This document shows, one piece after another, positions 43,439 through 53,344 of a stretch of DNA of 64,000 nucleotides (its first letter is position 1; each line of letters begins with the position of its first letter). Source of the stretch: Orenia marismortui DSM 5156 (GTDB lineage: Bacteria > Bacillota > Halanaerobiia > Halobacteroidales > Halobacteroidaceae); the NCBI RefSeq assembly GCF_000379025.1, contig NZ_KB900618.1, positions 1 through 64,000 on the forward strand, given 5' to 3'. The notes beneath the pieces were generated by a model. The model saw nothing but the letters and a program-made list of their open reading frames with translations, had not been told where the DNA came from and did not search any database. The position numbers and the translations under genes were made by a program.

Positions 43439-43645
43439 GCACTAATATTAAAAGCTAGAAGTTGAAAATTAAATACTAAGATTTAGTCAAATATAGCTTG
43501 AAAAATTATTATAAATTAAAATATAAGAAGACTTGTTTGTAAGATTAGATTGATATGGTATTATTTACAGCAGTAAGTTAAGTTATAAAAAGTTAAAAGT
43601 TAGTATAAATTAATAAGTAGATAATTATTAAGGAGGCAGTTAATT

Positions 43646-43945
43646 ATGACAAATATAAAAGTTGATCCTTTCCCAATCAAAGGGGGAGATAAGGTTAAGA
43701 TTGAATATGATGGTATGCTTGCTCAAAATGGGGCAGATCAGATCTATTTACATGCAGAGATGGTGAATCATCAAGATATGAAGGATATAAGAGATATTAG
43801 AATGTATGAAAAACAAGGAATTTGGACAACTGAAGTAGATATTCCCCAAGAATATGAGGAATTTAATTTATCCTTTAAAGATTCTGCTAATAATTTAGAT
43901 AATAATTATGGTGATAATTGGACATATACAATAGTTCATAGTTAA
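43646..43945 (+). CDS. Carbohydrate-binding module protein (CBM25-like)
   Basis: The 99-residue protein is a lone starch-binding-type module. IEYDGMLAQNGADQIYLHAE near 18 and FNLSFKDSANNLDNNYGDNW near 73 match the CBM25/CBM53-like pattern. No signal peptide or enzyme domain is present, so it may act inside the cell on storage glucan (inference). AAGGAGGCAGTTAATT precedes the ATG. It is a single-gene unit with its own terminator. Confidence 0.8.
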   Translation: MTNIKVDPFPIKGGDKVKIEYDGMLAQNGADQIYLHAEMVNHQDMKDIRDIRMYEKQGIWTTEVDIPQEYEEFNLSFKDSANNLDNNYGDNWTYTIVHS

Positions 43946-43976
43946 GGAATAGCTTAGTTTTATAGTTGTAGTTTCT

Positions 43977-44000
43977 CCTCCATAGAATGGAGGATTTTTA
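43977..44000 (+). terminator. Terminator after the CBM25-like gene
   Basis: CCTCCAT (43977-43983) and ATGGAGG (43987-43993) form a stem with a short loop, then a T run. Confidence 0.78.
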
Positions 44001-44312
44001 TTTGTCTAATAAATATTATGATTGAATAAGAGTAAATAGATATCTATTTTTCACACTACTTACTAAATTTATAATTTTTTTAATTTTAAAGTTACAAAGA
44101 AATTAGCTATTTATATAAAATTTTATTATAGTCAAGAATTATTTAACCTTAATAAGTATTGATCTTAAAGCAAAGTTAAGAAGGGCTAATTTTAAATAAT
44201 ATTTGTGCAAAAATTATTATGAAAATTATTGATTATGAAGGGATATAAAGTTTTTTATAGAAATAGTTAGTAAATAAATTCAAAAACTATAAAAATAATG
44301 GGTAGTGATAAT
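44001..44312. other. AT-rich intergenic region
   Basis: I see no gene, repeat or strong promoter in this stretch, which must carry the promoter of the EAL-HDOD gene. Confidence 0.4.
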
Positions 44313-45527
44313 ATGAATTTCTTTGTAGCTAGGCAACCTATATTTGATTGTGATCAGAATGTATGTGCTTATGAATTGTTATATAGGAATAGCTTGGATA
44401 ATTATTATAAAAGTGTAGATGGAGATCAAGCAACTTCTGAAGTTATTAATAGCTTTTTTCTAATGGGAATGGATGCTATAATTGATGGTAGCAAAGCCTT
44501 TATAAATTTTACTTCTAATTTATTAAAGGATGAAGTACCTACTATTTTTGATAAAGATACAATTGTAATAGAAATCTTAGAAGATGTAGAGCCTGATAAG
44601 AAGATAATAGAAGTTTGTAAGAAGATGAAAGAAGAAGGTTATACTATAGCCTTAGATGATTTTGTATTTTCACCTAAATATTTGCCTTTATTAGAGATAG
44701 CAGATATTATTAAGGTTGATTTTTTAATTAGTCCAGTTGATGAGAGAAAAAGGTTGGTTAAAATAGCTCAGAGAAGAGGAATAAAATTATTAGCTGAAAA
44801 GGTTGAGACAAGAGAAGAATTTGAAGAGGCTGTTGAAATGGGTTATTCTTATTTTCAGGGTTATTTCTTTAGTAAACCTGTGGTTTTGACAGGGACTGAT
44901 TTGCCAACTTATGCAACAAATTATTTTGAGATTTTAGAAGAGTTAAATCAAGATGAACCTGATTTAGATAATATTTCAGCTATCTTAGAAAGAGATTTAT
45001 CTTTATCATATAAGTTATTAAAATTAATCAATTCAGCAGCATTCTATTTAAGAGAAGAGATAACCTCTATTAAAAATGCTTTAGCTTTATTAGGAATTAA
45101 TGAATTTAAGAAATGGATTAGTCTAATAGTACTAAAGAAAGCTTCCAAAGGTAAACCTCAAGAAATTATGAAGATATCAACAATTAGAGCCAAATTTGCT
45201 GAACTAATAGCTTGTAAATTAGGATTTGAAGATAATAAATCTCAGTTTTTTATGGTAGGCATGTTTTCAATGATTGATGTATTAATGAACCGAAAACTAG
45301 ATGATATTCTCAATGAATTACCAATAGCTAATAAAATTAAGTGGGCTTTACTTGGTAGTAAAGGAATTTTAAAAGATGTATATGATATTGTCTTAGATTA
45401 TGAAAGAGGGGAATGGAATAAGGTCTCCCAACAGATAGAAAAATTTGATTTAAAGGAAGAAGATCTTTCTCAATTATTTATTAATGCAGTTGAATGGTCT
45501 AATGAGGTCTTAAAGCAGGGGGCATAA
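44313..45527 (+). CDS. EAL-HDOD (YuxH-type) signalling protein
   Basis: The 404-residue protein joins a degenerate EAL domain to a HDOD domain. The EAL half shows FFVARQPIFDCDQNVCAYEL at the start, IVIEILEDVEPDKKIIEVCK near 85 (EIL in place of EAL) and YFQGYFFSKPV near 185. The HDOD half shows YKLLKLINSAAFYLREEITS near 230 and IKNALALLGINEFKKWISLI near 250. Such fusions sense or relay signals rather than cleave cyclic di-GMP. I prefer ATG 44313; GGTAGTGAT lies just upstream. Confidence 0.87.
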   Translation: MNFFVARQPIFDCDQNVCAYELLYRNSLDNYYKSVDGDQATSEVINSFFLMGMDAIIDGSKAFINFTSNLLKDEVPTIFDKDTIVIEILEDVEPDKKIIEVCKKMKEEGYTIALDDFVFSPKYLPLLEIADIIKVDFLISPVDERKRLVKIAQRRGIKLLAEKVETREEFEEAVEMGYSYFQGYFFSKPVVLTGTDLPTYATNYFEILEELNQDEPDLDNISAILERDLSLSYKLLKLINSAAFYLREEITSIKNALALLGINEFKKWISLIVLKKASKGKPQEIMKISTIRAKFAELIACKLGFEDNKSQFFMVGMFSMIDVLMNRKLDDILNELPIANKIKWALLGSKGILKDVYDIVLDYERGEWNKVSQQIEKFDLKEEDLSQLFINAVEWSNEVLKQGA

Positions 45528-45580
45528 GCTAAACAAAAAGAGAAGTGGAATTAAATTCCACTTCTCTTTTTGTTTAGCTT
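45526..45580. terminator. Bidirectional terminator with 25-bp perfect stem
   Basis: Bases 45526-45550 are fully complementary to 45556-45580, with a five-base loop. The stem includes CAAAAAGAGAAGTGGAA. It separates the converging EAL-HDOD and FNT genes and overlaps the stop codon of the first. Confidence 0.88.
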
Positions 45581-45610
45581 TGTTATTTATCTATAGTTAA
45601 CTTATTATTA

Positions 45611-46474
45611 CTATACTGCCATATCTTCAGAACTTGTGATTGAACTGTCTGCTGATTTATTAGCAAAGATATACCAATAAGCAAAGCCTATAATTAATCC
45701 TCCACCAATTATATTACCAATAGTTACAGGTAATAGATTGTGTAAGAAGAAATTTGACCAAGTTAATTCCTGTAATTCTGTTGTATTAATTTGAGCTGCT
45801 TTTAAATATAATGGGTTCTTACTTGCAATAATTCCTGCAGGTATATAGTACATATTAGCAATACTATGTTGAAAGCCTGCTATAATAAAAGCAAAGATAG
45901 GAAAGAAGCAAGCCCATACTTTACTAACAATATCTTTACTACTATATGCAGCAAGTGCAGCAGCACATACAATAATATTACACAAGATTCCTAAAATAAT
46001 AGCTTCTCCAAAGCCAGCTTCTAGCTTATGTAAAGCTAAGTGAATGTGATAGGCTCCTAAAGCACCTTTTCCAGCATCAAATTGTCCCCCTGCAATTGTC
46101 ATAATGGCAACAAGAACAGTTCCAATAAAGTTACCACCATAAACTAGAACTAGATTTTTTATCATCTCAAGTCCTGTAATTCTTTTTTCTAAGACACTCA
46201 TACTCAACAAGCAGTTACTTGTAAATAAATCTGCTCCTACAATTAGAATTAGCATCAGTCCTACTGGAAAAATAGCACCAGTTATTACTTTTGCTATTCC
46301 AGGATTTGTGATAGTATAAGCTGCTGTATTACTTGATAAAGCTCCCATGGCAATGAAGATACCAGCTATAATAGCTGATAATAGGACGATAGTATTATTA
46401 CGTTTTGTTTTTTTTACTCCTGCTTCAATAGTATAACTTATAGTTTCTTCTGGTTTTAAAAATCTCTTATGCAT
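45611..46474 (-). CDS. Formate/nitrite transporter family channel
   Basis: The 287-residue protein has six membrane segments in FNT arrangement. Key segments are GAIFPVGLMLILIVGADLFT near 67, YGGNFIGTVLVAIM near 105 and GFQHSIANMYYIPAGIIAS near 203, with the conserved central histidine. FocA/NirC proteins pass formate, nitrite or hydrosulphide; no enzyme gene beside it shows which. ATG 46474 follows TAGGAGGAAAATA; an in-frame ATG at 46531 lies before the promoter-like DNA and is unlikely. Confidence 0.9.
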   Translation of the reverse strand: MHKRFLKPEETISYTIEAGVKKTKRNNTIVLLSAIIAGIFIAMGALSSNTAAYTITNPGIAKVITGAIFPVGLMLILIVGADLFTSNCLLSMSVLEKRITGLEMIKNLVLVYGGNFIGTVLVAIMTIAGGQFDAGKGALGAYHIHLALHKLEAGFGEAIILGILCNIIVCAAALAAYSSKDIVSKVWACFFPIFAFIIAGFQHSIANMYYIPAGIIASKNPLYLKAAQINTTELQELTWSNFFLHNLLPVTIGNIIGGGLIIGFAYWYIFANKSADSSITSSEDMAV

Positions 46475-46673
46475 TATTTTCCTCCTAAAATTAAACTTGT
46501 TAAAATATTCACGAATAAAATCATAACACATTTATTATAACAATTCAACGATTTTATTAGTTTAATGAATAGTGTGAAAATTTAGATTATCTTTCTTAAT
46601 AAATTATAAAAGGGATAATTATTTATAGAACAAATTTTTTAGAAGTTTTAACTTAAGATAAGTGCTTTAAAGC

Positions 46674-46702
46674 TTGATAAAAGATATAAGCTATAGTATA
46701 AT
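46674..46702 (+). promoter_or_regulatory. Promoter of the GH4-gldA unit
   Basis: TTGATA (46674-46679) and TATAAT (46697-46702) with a 17-base spacer. The long leader from here to 46861 shows no recognised riboswitch. Confidence 0.7.
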
Positions 46703-46860
46703 ACTAGCAAAAGAACCAATGTTCACAAAAGAATAATTGTACAGATTAGAATCTTATTAGCTAGTAGAAATGCTTAATAAATTTATTTTGATATAAAGGG
46801 ATAAGCTAAGTTTATAATAATCTAAGGAAAATATATATTTAAATCTAGGAGGTAATAATT

Positions 46861-48087
46861 ATGGGAATCAAATTAACGGTAATTGGTGGGAGTGGTTTAT
46901 ACACCCCTTTATTATTTGATGCAATCATTAATTATAAGGAGAAGATTGATTTTGATGAGATCTGTCTAAATGGTAGAACTGAAAGTAAGTTAGAAAAGGT
47001 AGCCAAATTAAGTCAAAATTTAATTGATAAGTCAGATTATGATTTTAAGCTTACATATACAACAGACCGTAAAGAAGCCTTAATAGAAGCAGATATTGTA
47101 CTTAATCAGATTAGAGTAGGAGGTATGAAGGCTAGAGCTAATGATGAAGAGTTTCCACTAAAATATGATATTATTGGAGAAGAGACAGTAGGTCCTGGTG
47201 GTTTTGCTAATGCGTTACGTACTGTTCCAGTAGCTTTGGACTTAGCTTCTGAAATGGAAAAATTCTGTCCAGAGGCTCTATTAATGAACTTAACTAATCC
47301 AGCTAGTATTGTACAACAAGCAATTGAAGAAGAGACTAATATTAATGTAGTTAGTATTTGTGACTTACCAATGGGAGTTCTTAATAAGATTGCTAAGCTT
47401 TTAAAGGTGGAAGTAAATGAGATTAAATATAATTATTTTGGTTTAAATCATTTAGGTTGGTATACAGGAATTTATGTTAGGGGTGAGGATAGAACTGAAG
47501 ATGTTCTAGATAAAATAGAAGAATTAGAATTAGGTATTGATGTAGAGTGGATTAGAAGTCTAGGTATTATTCCATTACCCTATTTAAAGTATTACTATCA
47601 TCATAATAGAGAAGTTGAAAAAGCACAAAATAAAGATCAACTTAGAGCCCAAGAATTAATCCAAACTAGTGAAGAAATTGCAAAATCTTTAGAAGATAAT
47701 CCAGAATCTATCCCAGAATTGATTTATCAGAGAGGAGCTATTTGGTATTCTGATATGATTGTCCCTATGATTGCGGCAATCGATAATGATAAAAATGAAG
47801 AATTCATCTTGAATATAGCCAATAATGGACTAATACCTGGAATAGATGATGAAGTAATAGTAGAGGTATCTACTATTGTTAATGCTAATTCTATTAGGGC
47901 TTTAGAAGTAATAGAGGTCCCAGTTAATGTTAAAAGTATTTTGCAGCAAGAAGCTAACTATCGTAATTTAGCAACTAAAGCTGCTATAACCCAAAATAAA
48001 GATGATATTATTCAAGCTTTAGTCTCTAATCCTCAAGTAGATAATTATGATCTTGCTTATCAAATTTGGGATAATGATTTAAAATAA
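46861..48087 (+). CDS. Glycoside hydrolase family 4 (6-phospho-glycosidase type)
   Basis: The 408-residue protein has the GH4 Rossmann start LTVIGGSGLYTPLLFDAIIN, the phosphate/NAD segment NLTNPASIVQQAIEEET near 143, the metal cysteine in VSICDLPMGVL near 167, and the histidine in GLNHLGWYTGIY near 195. GH4 enzymes open phospho-glucosides by an NAD+ and Mn2+ dependent oxidation-elimination. No PTS gene is adjacent, so the phospho-sugar must come from elsewhere. AGGAGGTAATAATT precedes the ATG. Glycerol dehydrogenase follows 66 bases on. Confidence 0.9.
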   Translation: MGIKLTVIGGSGLYTPLLFDAIINYKEKIDFDEICLNGRTESKLEKVAKLSQNLIDKSDYDFKLTYTTDRKEALIEADIVLNQIRVGGMKARANDEEFPLKYDIIGEETVGPGGFANALRTVPVALDLASEMEKFCPEALLMNLTNPASIVQQAIEEETNINVVSICDLPMGVLNKIAKLLKVEVNEIKYNYFGLNHLGWYTGIYVRGEDRTEDVLDKIEELELGIDVEWIRSLGIIPLPYLKYYYHHNREVEKAQNKDQLRAQELIQTSEEIAKSLEDNPESIPELIYQRGAIWYSDMIVPMIAAIDNDKNEEFILNIANNGLIPGIDDEVIVEVSTIVNANSIRALEVIEVPVNVKSILQQEANYRNLATKAAITQNKDDIIQALVSNPQVDNYDLAYQIWDNDLK

Positions 48088-48153
48088 AGCAGGGAAATTT
48101 TATCTTTTATTCAATTATAAAAGAGAGAATTTAATATTAAAAGGAGTGATAAA

Positions 48154-49230
48154 ATGGCTAAGATTTTAATTTCTCCTGGGAAGTATGTTCAGGGAAAAGG
48201 TGTGTTAAAAGAGTTGAATGAGCATGTGGATCCTCTTGGTAATAAGGTATTAGCAATCTGTGATTCAGTGGTGTTAGATCTATTTGAAGAAGAGGTTAAA
48301 GAAGGATTAGCTAATAAGGAATTATTGTTGGAGAATTTTAATGGGGAATGTTCTAAGCAAGAGATTGAGAGATTGAAAGAGTTAGCCCAGTCAGAAGAGG
48401 TTGAAGTTATAATTGGTATTGGTGGAGGAAAGACTTTGGATACTGCTAAAGCAGTAGCTTATTATTCTCAATTACCAGTTGGAATTGTGCCAACTATTGC
48501 TGCAACTGATGCTCCTTGTAGTGCTTTAGCTGTAATTTATAGTGAAGAGGGTGTCTTTGAAGAATATCTATTCTTACCTACTAATCCAGATTTAGTATTA
48601 GTGGATACAGAGATAGTTGCTCAAGCGCCAGCTAGATTTTTAGTCGCTGGTATGGGCGATGCTTTAGCAACCTATTTTGAAGCTGATGCCTGTGCTTTAA
48701 CTAAAGCATCTAATATGCCAGGTGGTACTCAGACCTTAACAGCATTAAATTTAGCTGAATTATGCTATAATACTTTAATGAAATATGGAGTAGCTGCTAA
48801 AAAAGCAGTAGAAGCAGGAGTGGTAACTGAAGCTTTAGAGAAGATTGTTGAGGCAAATACTCTATTAAGTGGTTTAGGATTTGAAAGTGGTGGATTGGCA
48901 GCTGCTCATGCTATTCATAATGGATTTACAGTATTAGAAGAGACCCATGCTAAGACTCATGGTGAGAAGGTGGCTTATTCTACCTTAGTGCAATTAGTTT
49001 TAGAGGATAGAGATCCTGAATTAATTCAAGATGTTATCAGATTCTGTCAAGAAGTAGGTTTGCCGACAACCCTATCTGATTTAGGAATTGAAGAGTTAGA
49101 TGAAGATGAAATTTTTAAGGTTGCAGAAGCTAGTTGTGCTGAAGGTGAGACAATTCATAATATGCCTTTTAAAGTTGAAGCAGAAATGGTTAAAGATGCA
49201 ATTTTAGCAGTAGATAGATTAGGAAGATAA
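48154..49230 (+). CDS. gldA: Glycerol dehydrogenase
   Basis: The 358-residue iron/zinc-type alcohol dehydrogenase has MAKILISPGKYVQGKGVL at the start, the NAD motif IIGIGGGKTLDTAKAVAYYS near 88, PTIAATDAPCSALAV near 115, the metal aspartate in AGMGDALATYFEA near 167, and the metal histidines in AAAHAIHNGF and THAKTHGEKVAY near 250-270. The full set fits GldA, which converts glycerol to dihydroxyacetone with NAD+. AAAGGAGTGATAAA precedes the ATG. It probably shares the GH4 transcript. Confidence 0.93.
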   Translation: MAKILISPGKYVQGKGVLKELNEHVDPLGNKVLAICDSVVLDLFEEEVKEGLANKELLLENFNGECSKQEIERLKELAQSEEVEVIIGIGGGKTLDTAKAVAYYSQLPVGIVPTIAATDAPCSALAVIYSEEGVFEEYLFLPTNPDLVLVDTEIVAQAPARFLVAGMGDALATYFEADACALTKASNMPGGTQTLTALNLAELCYNTLMKYGVAAKKAVEAGVVTEALEKIVEANTLLSGLGFESGGLAAAHAIHNGFTVLEETHAKTHGEKVAYSTLVQLVLEDRDPELIQDVIRFCQEVGLPTTLSDLGIEELDEDEIFKVAEASCAEGETIHNMPFKVEAEMVKDAILAVDRLGR

Positions 49231-49235
49231 TGTTT

Positions 49236-49272
49236 TAAAGGGGTTGGACTTAATGGTCCAATCCCTTTTTAC
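49236..49272 (+). terminator. Terminator after gldA
   Basis: AAAGGGGTTGGAC and GGTCCAATCCCTTTTT form a long stem with a short loop and a T run. Confidence 0.82.
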
Positions 49273-49399
49273 TTGAGGGTTATAATTGAGATCTAGAATT
49301 AGCTTAAATAAGATTAACAATCTAAATTGTTAAGATTAAGTTAAAATACATATGGAAATAGAGGATAAGAATAAAATTTTAAAGAATTATAGTTATACA

Positions 49400-49545
49400 G
49401 TCATCCAAGCTTAAAGTGAAACTTAATGGGTATAAAGAGACATTTTTAGGTGATAGGAGTTAGGTTATAGGGGATAGTAAGGTCTTCCTACCTCCCATTT
49501 CCTAACGCCTAACTCCGAAACTGTCGCTTTATCTATCTATAATTA
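49400..49545. repeat. Hairpin repeat family, copy 4
   Basis: The left arm CATCCAAGCTTAAAGTGAAA, GGGTATAAAGAGACATTTTT and the right block CCTAACGCCTAACTCCGAAA match copies 1 and 3; the core words are shuffled (TAGGAGTTAGGTTATAGG). The right outer arm is lost just before the following gene. Confidence 0.72.
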
Positions 49546-49559
49546 TAAAGGGAGGGAAT

Positions 49560-50822
49560 ATGAAGAATAAGAAAGAGGTCTATTCATGGGTCTTATATGA
49601 TTTTGCTAATTCAGCCTTTGCTACTACTATTTTGGCGGTGGTATTACCTATATTTTATAAAGATATAGCAGCTAAAGGATTGTCTAATAATTTGGCTATA
49701 TCCTATTGGGGTTATACCCAAGCTGCTGCTATGTTATTTATAGCTATTCTTTCTCCATTGTTGGGGGCAATTGCAGATTATTCTAGTTCTAAAAAGAAAT
49801 TTCTAAGGTTTTTTGCTTACTTAGGTATGTTTGGGACAGCTCTATTATTTTTAATTAAAGAGGGAGATTATCTTTGGGCTTCTTTCTTTTTTATTTTAGG
49901 AAGTATAGGATTTTCAGGTGGAAATGTATTTTATGATTCCTTCTTAGCTACGATTACTTCAAAGAATAAGATTGACTATGTTTCATCTTTAGGTTACTCT
50001 GCAGGTTATCTTGGAGGAGGATTATTATTAGCAATTAACTTATTAATGATTTCTAAACCAACTTTATTTGGAATTAGCAATACTTTATTAGCTACTAGAT
50101 TAACTTTTATTAGTGTAGCAATTTGGTGGTTTTTATTTTCGATTCCTATCTTCAATAATCTTAAAGAAGATAGAGGGCATAATATTTCTATTAAGTTTAG
50201 TAAATGTATTAAGGCAGGATTTATAAGAGTAATTAGAACTTTTAAAAATATTAGAAAATATCCACAGTTGTTCAAGTTTTTGATTGCTTTTTGGATTTAT
50301 AATGATGGTATAGGAACAATAATTAGAATGGCTACTATCTATGGGCGGGGAATTGGCATTGCTCAAACAAGTCTAATAGCTGCTTTATTATTAACTCAGT
50401 TAATTGGTATCCCCTGTGCTTTGATCTTTGGAAAGATAGGTGAGAAATTTGGGGCTAAGTTTGGAATAATGATAGCTTTAATTGTTTATTTATTAATTAC
50501 TATTAAGGGATATTTTATTTCTACTGCTTTAGATTTTTGGATCTTGGCTGGGATGGTAGGGTTAGTACAAGGTGGAGTACAAGCATTAAGTCGTTCTTTA
50601 TATGGGAGTATGGTTCCTGAGAATAAAGCAGCAGAGTTCTATGGATTTTTTGGAGTTTCTAGTAAATTTGCTGCTATTACTGGTCCCTTTATCTTTGCTT
50701 TAGTTGGACAATTAACTGCTTCTAATAGATTAGGAATTATCTCTATAGCTCTCTTTTTTATTATCGGTATTCTGATCTTAAGTAGAGTAGATGTAGAGCA
50801 AGGAAGAAGAGAAGCTATTTAA
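49560..50822 (+). CDS. UMF1/Atg22-type MFS transporter
   Basis: The 420-residue protein has about twelve membrane segments. It opens with the family marker YSWVLYDFANSAFATTILAV, and SPLLGAIADYSSSKKKFLRF near 63 and GGVQALSRSLYGSMVPENKA near 337 are further UMF1/Atg22 marks. The cargo is unknown; the yeast relative exports amino acids from the vacuole. AAGGGAGGGAAT precedes the ATG. Its 3' end overlaps the convergent phospholipase-like gene by eight bases. Confidence 0.88.
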   Translation: MKNKKEVYSWVLYDFANSAFATTILAVVLPIFYKDIAAKGLSNNLAISYWGYTQAAAMLFIAILSPLLGAIADYSSSKKKFLRFFAYLGMFGTALLFLIKEGDYLWASFFFILGSIGFSGGNVFYDSFLATITSKNKIDYVSSLGYSAGYLGGGLLLAINLLMISKPTLFGISNTLLATRLTFISVAIWWFLFSIPIFNNLKEDRGHNISIKFSKCIKAGFIRVIRTFKNIRKYPQLFKFLIAFWIYNDGIGTIIRMATIYGRGIGIAQTSLIAALLLTQLIGIPCALIFGKIGEKFGAKFGIMIALIVYLLITIKGYFISTALDFWILAGMVGLVQGGVQALSRSLYGSMVPENKAAEFYGFFGVSSKFAAITGPFIFALVGQLTASNRLGIISIALFFIIGILILSRVDVEQGRREAI

Positions 50823-51681
50823 TAAGCTCCCCTTCAAAATTTATTTCTTCAAAGGCTACTTTTAATTCTGAGTTATTCAACTCATCTTGAAGGTAGTCTT
50901 TTGTTATTTTTATTAATCTTATTCCTTCATCTACTCCAGCTAATAATAATTCTTTAAAGTGTAAATAATCTTCTTCTGTTAAGATATTATGGTTTATCTT
51001 AGTAGGATAGCTTAAAGTTTTAAGGTTAATTGGACTAATAGGGTTGAAGCTTTTGAAGGCTATTTTTTTGATCTTATAAGGACTATAAAAGATGTTTAGC
51101 ACTTTCTTTAAATCCCTGTAAGAATCATTGATTACTTTGTTTTTTGTACTGTGATTATGACTTCTATCTAAGATATGGATATAATAATCGATAAGTATAG
51201 CTGGTAAGTTTTTTCCTAAGTTAATCCTTGACGTCGGGGAGAGATTATAAGCTTTTTTATTCCAGATATCTTTAACCAAATAAGTATCTAGGTTTATCTC
51301 TAATAGCTTATGTTGCTTAGAATTCTTCTGTTTAGCAAAGACAAAGGGATGGGTCATCTTATCTACAGTATAATGAGCTAAGAAACCAGCAAAATAGCTG
51401 AGCAAGAAGGAAAAATCCTTATGAGTTCTATTGTTTTTTAAGTAATTAATACTTTCAATAAAGAGTGATTTAATATTTTTTTGATGAAGTTTAGTAGCAA
51501 TTTCAGGGCCTCTCTTTTCTTTAATCCAAGGCCAGAAATCATTATAAAAGAATAGATCAGGTCCTTGACAACCTAAATTAAATATTTTTTTATTATCTTG
51601 AATTATTCTTTTCAAAGTATGATCTTCTAGTTGCTTTAGGATTAACTCTCCTCCAATAATATGGCTCCAGAAATCAGGCAT
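50815..51681 (-). CDS. Zinc-dependent phospholipase C-like protein
   Basis: The 288-residue protein matches the PF00882 family: PDFWSHIIGGELIL at the start, FNLGCQGPDLFFYNDFWPW near 33, and SYFAGFLAHYTVDKMTHPFV near 104. These segments carry the metal-binding His and Asp of bacterial phospholipase C. No signal peptide is present, so it is likely a cytoplasmic hydrolase or of changed function. AAAGGAGAGAAGATT precedes the ATG. Confidence 0.85.
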   Translation of the reverse strand: MPDFWSHIIGGELILKQLEDHTLKRIIQDNKKIFNLGCQGPDLFFYNDFWPWIKEKRGPEIATKLHQKNIKSLFIESINYLKNNRTHKDFSFLLSYFAGFLAHYTVDKMTHPFVFAKQKNSKQHKLLEINLDTYLVKDIWNKKAYNLSPTSRINLGKNLPAILIDYYIHILDRSHNHSTKNKVINDSYRDLKKVLNIFYSPYKIKKIAFKSFNPISPINLKTLSYPTKINHNILTEEDYLHFKELLLAGVDEGIRLIKITKDYLQDELNNSELKVAFEEINFEGELIK

Positions 51682-51942
51682 AATCTTCTCTCCTTTTAAA
51701 GTTTGTCTTTACTATGATTCTGGATAACTATATATTTTCCTTTTAAATTATATTTAAAGTTACTTAGCCCACTATATTCACCAAAAACTGATTATTTCTA
51801 TATCTTAGTTATATAGTTGCTTTTGAAAGTAATTTCTAGCTAAGAACAATAGAATAATATGATTTTTGTTAGTTGCTTTTTCTTATTAATATGTTATCAT
51901 TATGGTCAACAATTTATTATTGGAGGGAATTATTTAAAAAGA

Positions 51943-53190
51943 ATGCTAAAATTAAAAAGATACTTAAAAGAATTTGGTAATTTTTCTAGTAATGGAAGGA
52001 GTTTTTTGGGATATATTATACTTAATTTTATCAGTCTAGGCGCTATACAGGTAATTTTAGGATTATATATTTTAGAGTTAGGGTTTGCTGAAGATTTCTT
52101 TGGGTTAGTAGCAGGAACTAGAATGTTGGCCACAGGATTACTAGCTATTCCTGCCGGAATATTAATTGATAGAGTTGGGGCAAAGAAGTTATTGCTAGTA
52201 TCAGCTCTTTTAGCTGGAGTATCTGTGATTATCCAAGGACTAACTGTTAATAAGTTTGTAATTTTGATCTCTAGTTTTATTTATGGTAGTGCTTTTGCTA
52301 TTTTATTTGTAATGATTGGACCTTTTTTATCTAATAATAGTACTGATCAAGAAAGAGAAGAGTTATTTAGCGTAAATTTTCTGTCAATGACCACAGCTAA
52401 AATAGTGGGGAGCTTATTAGTTGGATTTTTGCCAGCCCTTTTTGTAAAAGTATTGATGGTGGGTGAAGTCTCTAAATTATTATCTTATAAATTTATATTG
52501 CTGACATTAGGTATATTATCCCTTATGTCTATAATACCAATTAGCTATATTAAAGAAATAGATTCAATAAAAATTAATAGTCAAGATAAAGGTTTTGGGG
52601 TTATAGCAGGAATGAAGGAGGAAATAATAGGGAAATTAAGTTTATATCAATTTCTAATCGGGGCAGGAGGAGGTCTAATAGTTCCCTTCTTTAGTATCTT
52701 TTTGGTTAATAAGTTAGGTGCTTCTGCTGGACAAGCAGGAGTGATTATGTTTTTATACCAAATGATACGTGCAATTGCTCTTTTACTTACTCCTTTATTG
52801 ATCAAAAAATTGGGCAAAGTAAGATCAGTTGGTGTTGTACAAGCTACATCTTTGCCTTTTCTGCTGGCAATTGTCTTAGTTCCTAATTTTGCTATTGCTA
52901 GCGTTGCTTTATTATTAAGAGGGGCTTTGATGAGTATTTCCTTGCCTATAACCTCTGATTTTGCTATGGAGATTACTTCTACATCTCAGCATACTGTAAC
53001 TAGTAGTTTAATGAGAACAAGCAAGAGTATTGCAAAAAGTAGTAGCTCGGTAGTAGCGGGTTGGTTAGTTAGTAATTATGGATATTCATTGACTTATTTC
53101 TTAACCTTCTTTATTTATCTGGGGGGAACAGTTTTATTTGTTAAGTCTTTTTTGAATGTTGAGAGTCAGAAATTAAAATATAGTACTTAA
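51943..53190 (+). CDS. MFS transporter
   Basis: The product has about 415 residues and twelve membrane segments. The MFS loop 2-3 motif is seen in GILIDRVGAKKLLLVSALLA near 72 of this frame, and a GPFLSNNSTDQEREELFSV loop follows helix 4-5. Drug or metabolite export is likely, but the cargo cannot be read. ATG 51943 starts MLKLKRYLKEF; GGAGGG at 51921 is a little far upstream. The same frame runs open to 51859 with hydrophobic residues, so the true start is not certain. Confidence 0.75.
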   Translation: MLKLKRYLKEFGNFSSNGRSFLGYIILNFISLGAIQVILGLYILELGFAEDFFGLVAGTRMLATGLLAIPAGILIDRVGAKKLLLVSALLAGVSVIIQGLTVNKFVILISSFIYGSAFAILFVMIGPFLSNNSTDQEREELFSVNFLSMTTAKIVGSLLVGFLPALFVKVLMVGEVSKLLSYKFILLTLGILSLMSIIPISYIKEIDSIKINSQDKGFGVIAGMKEEIIGKLSLYQFLIGAGGGLIVPFFSIFLVNKLGASAGQAGVIMFLYQMIRAIALLLTPLLIKKLGKVRSVGVVQATSLPFLLAIVLVPNFAIASVALLLRGALMSISLPITSDFAMEITSTSQHTVTSSLMRTSKSIAKSSSSVVAGWLVSNYGYSLTYFLTFFIYLGGTVLFVKSFLNVESQKLKYST

Positions 53191-53192
53191 AT

Positions 53193-53219
53193 AAAAGGGC
53201 ATATGCCCTTTTATTTTTA
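53193..53219. terminator. Terminator after the MFS gene
   Basis: AAAAGGGCAT and ATGCCCTTTT form a perfect palindromic stem followed by T-rich DNA. Confidence 0.78.
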
Positions 53220-53344
53220 TATCCGTGTCTTTAGCTAGTTAAATCATAAAATTCCAATTATTGTAATATGAATTTAATAGGAAGGAGATTTTATTAAAGG
53301 AAGTTTAGAAATATTTATAGAATTTAAAGTTAGGGAGGGATATT

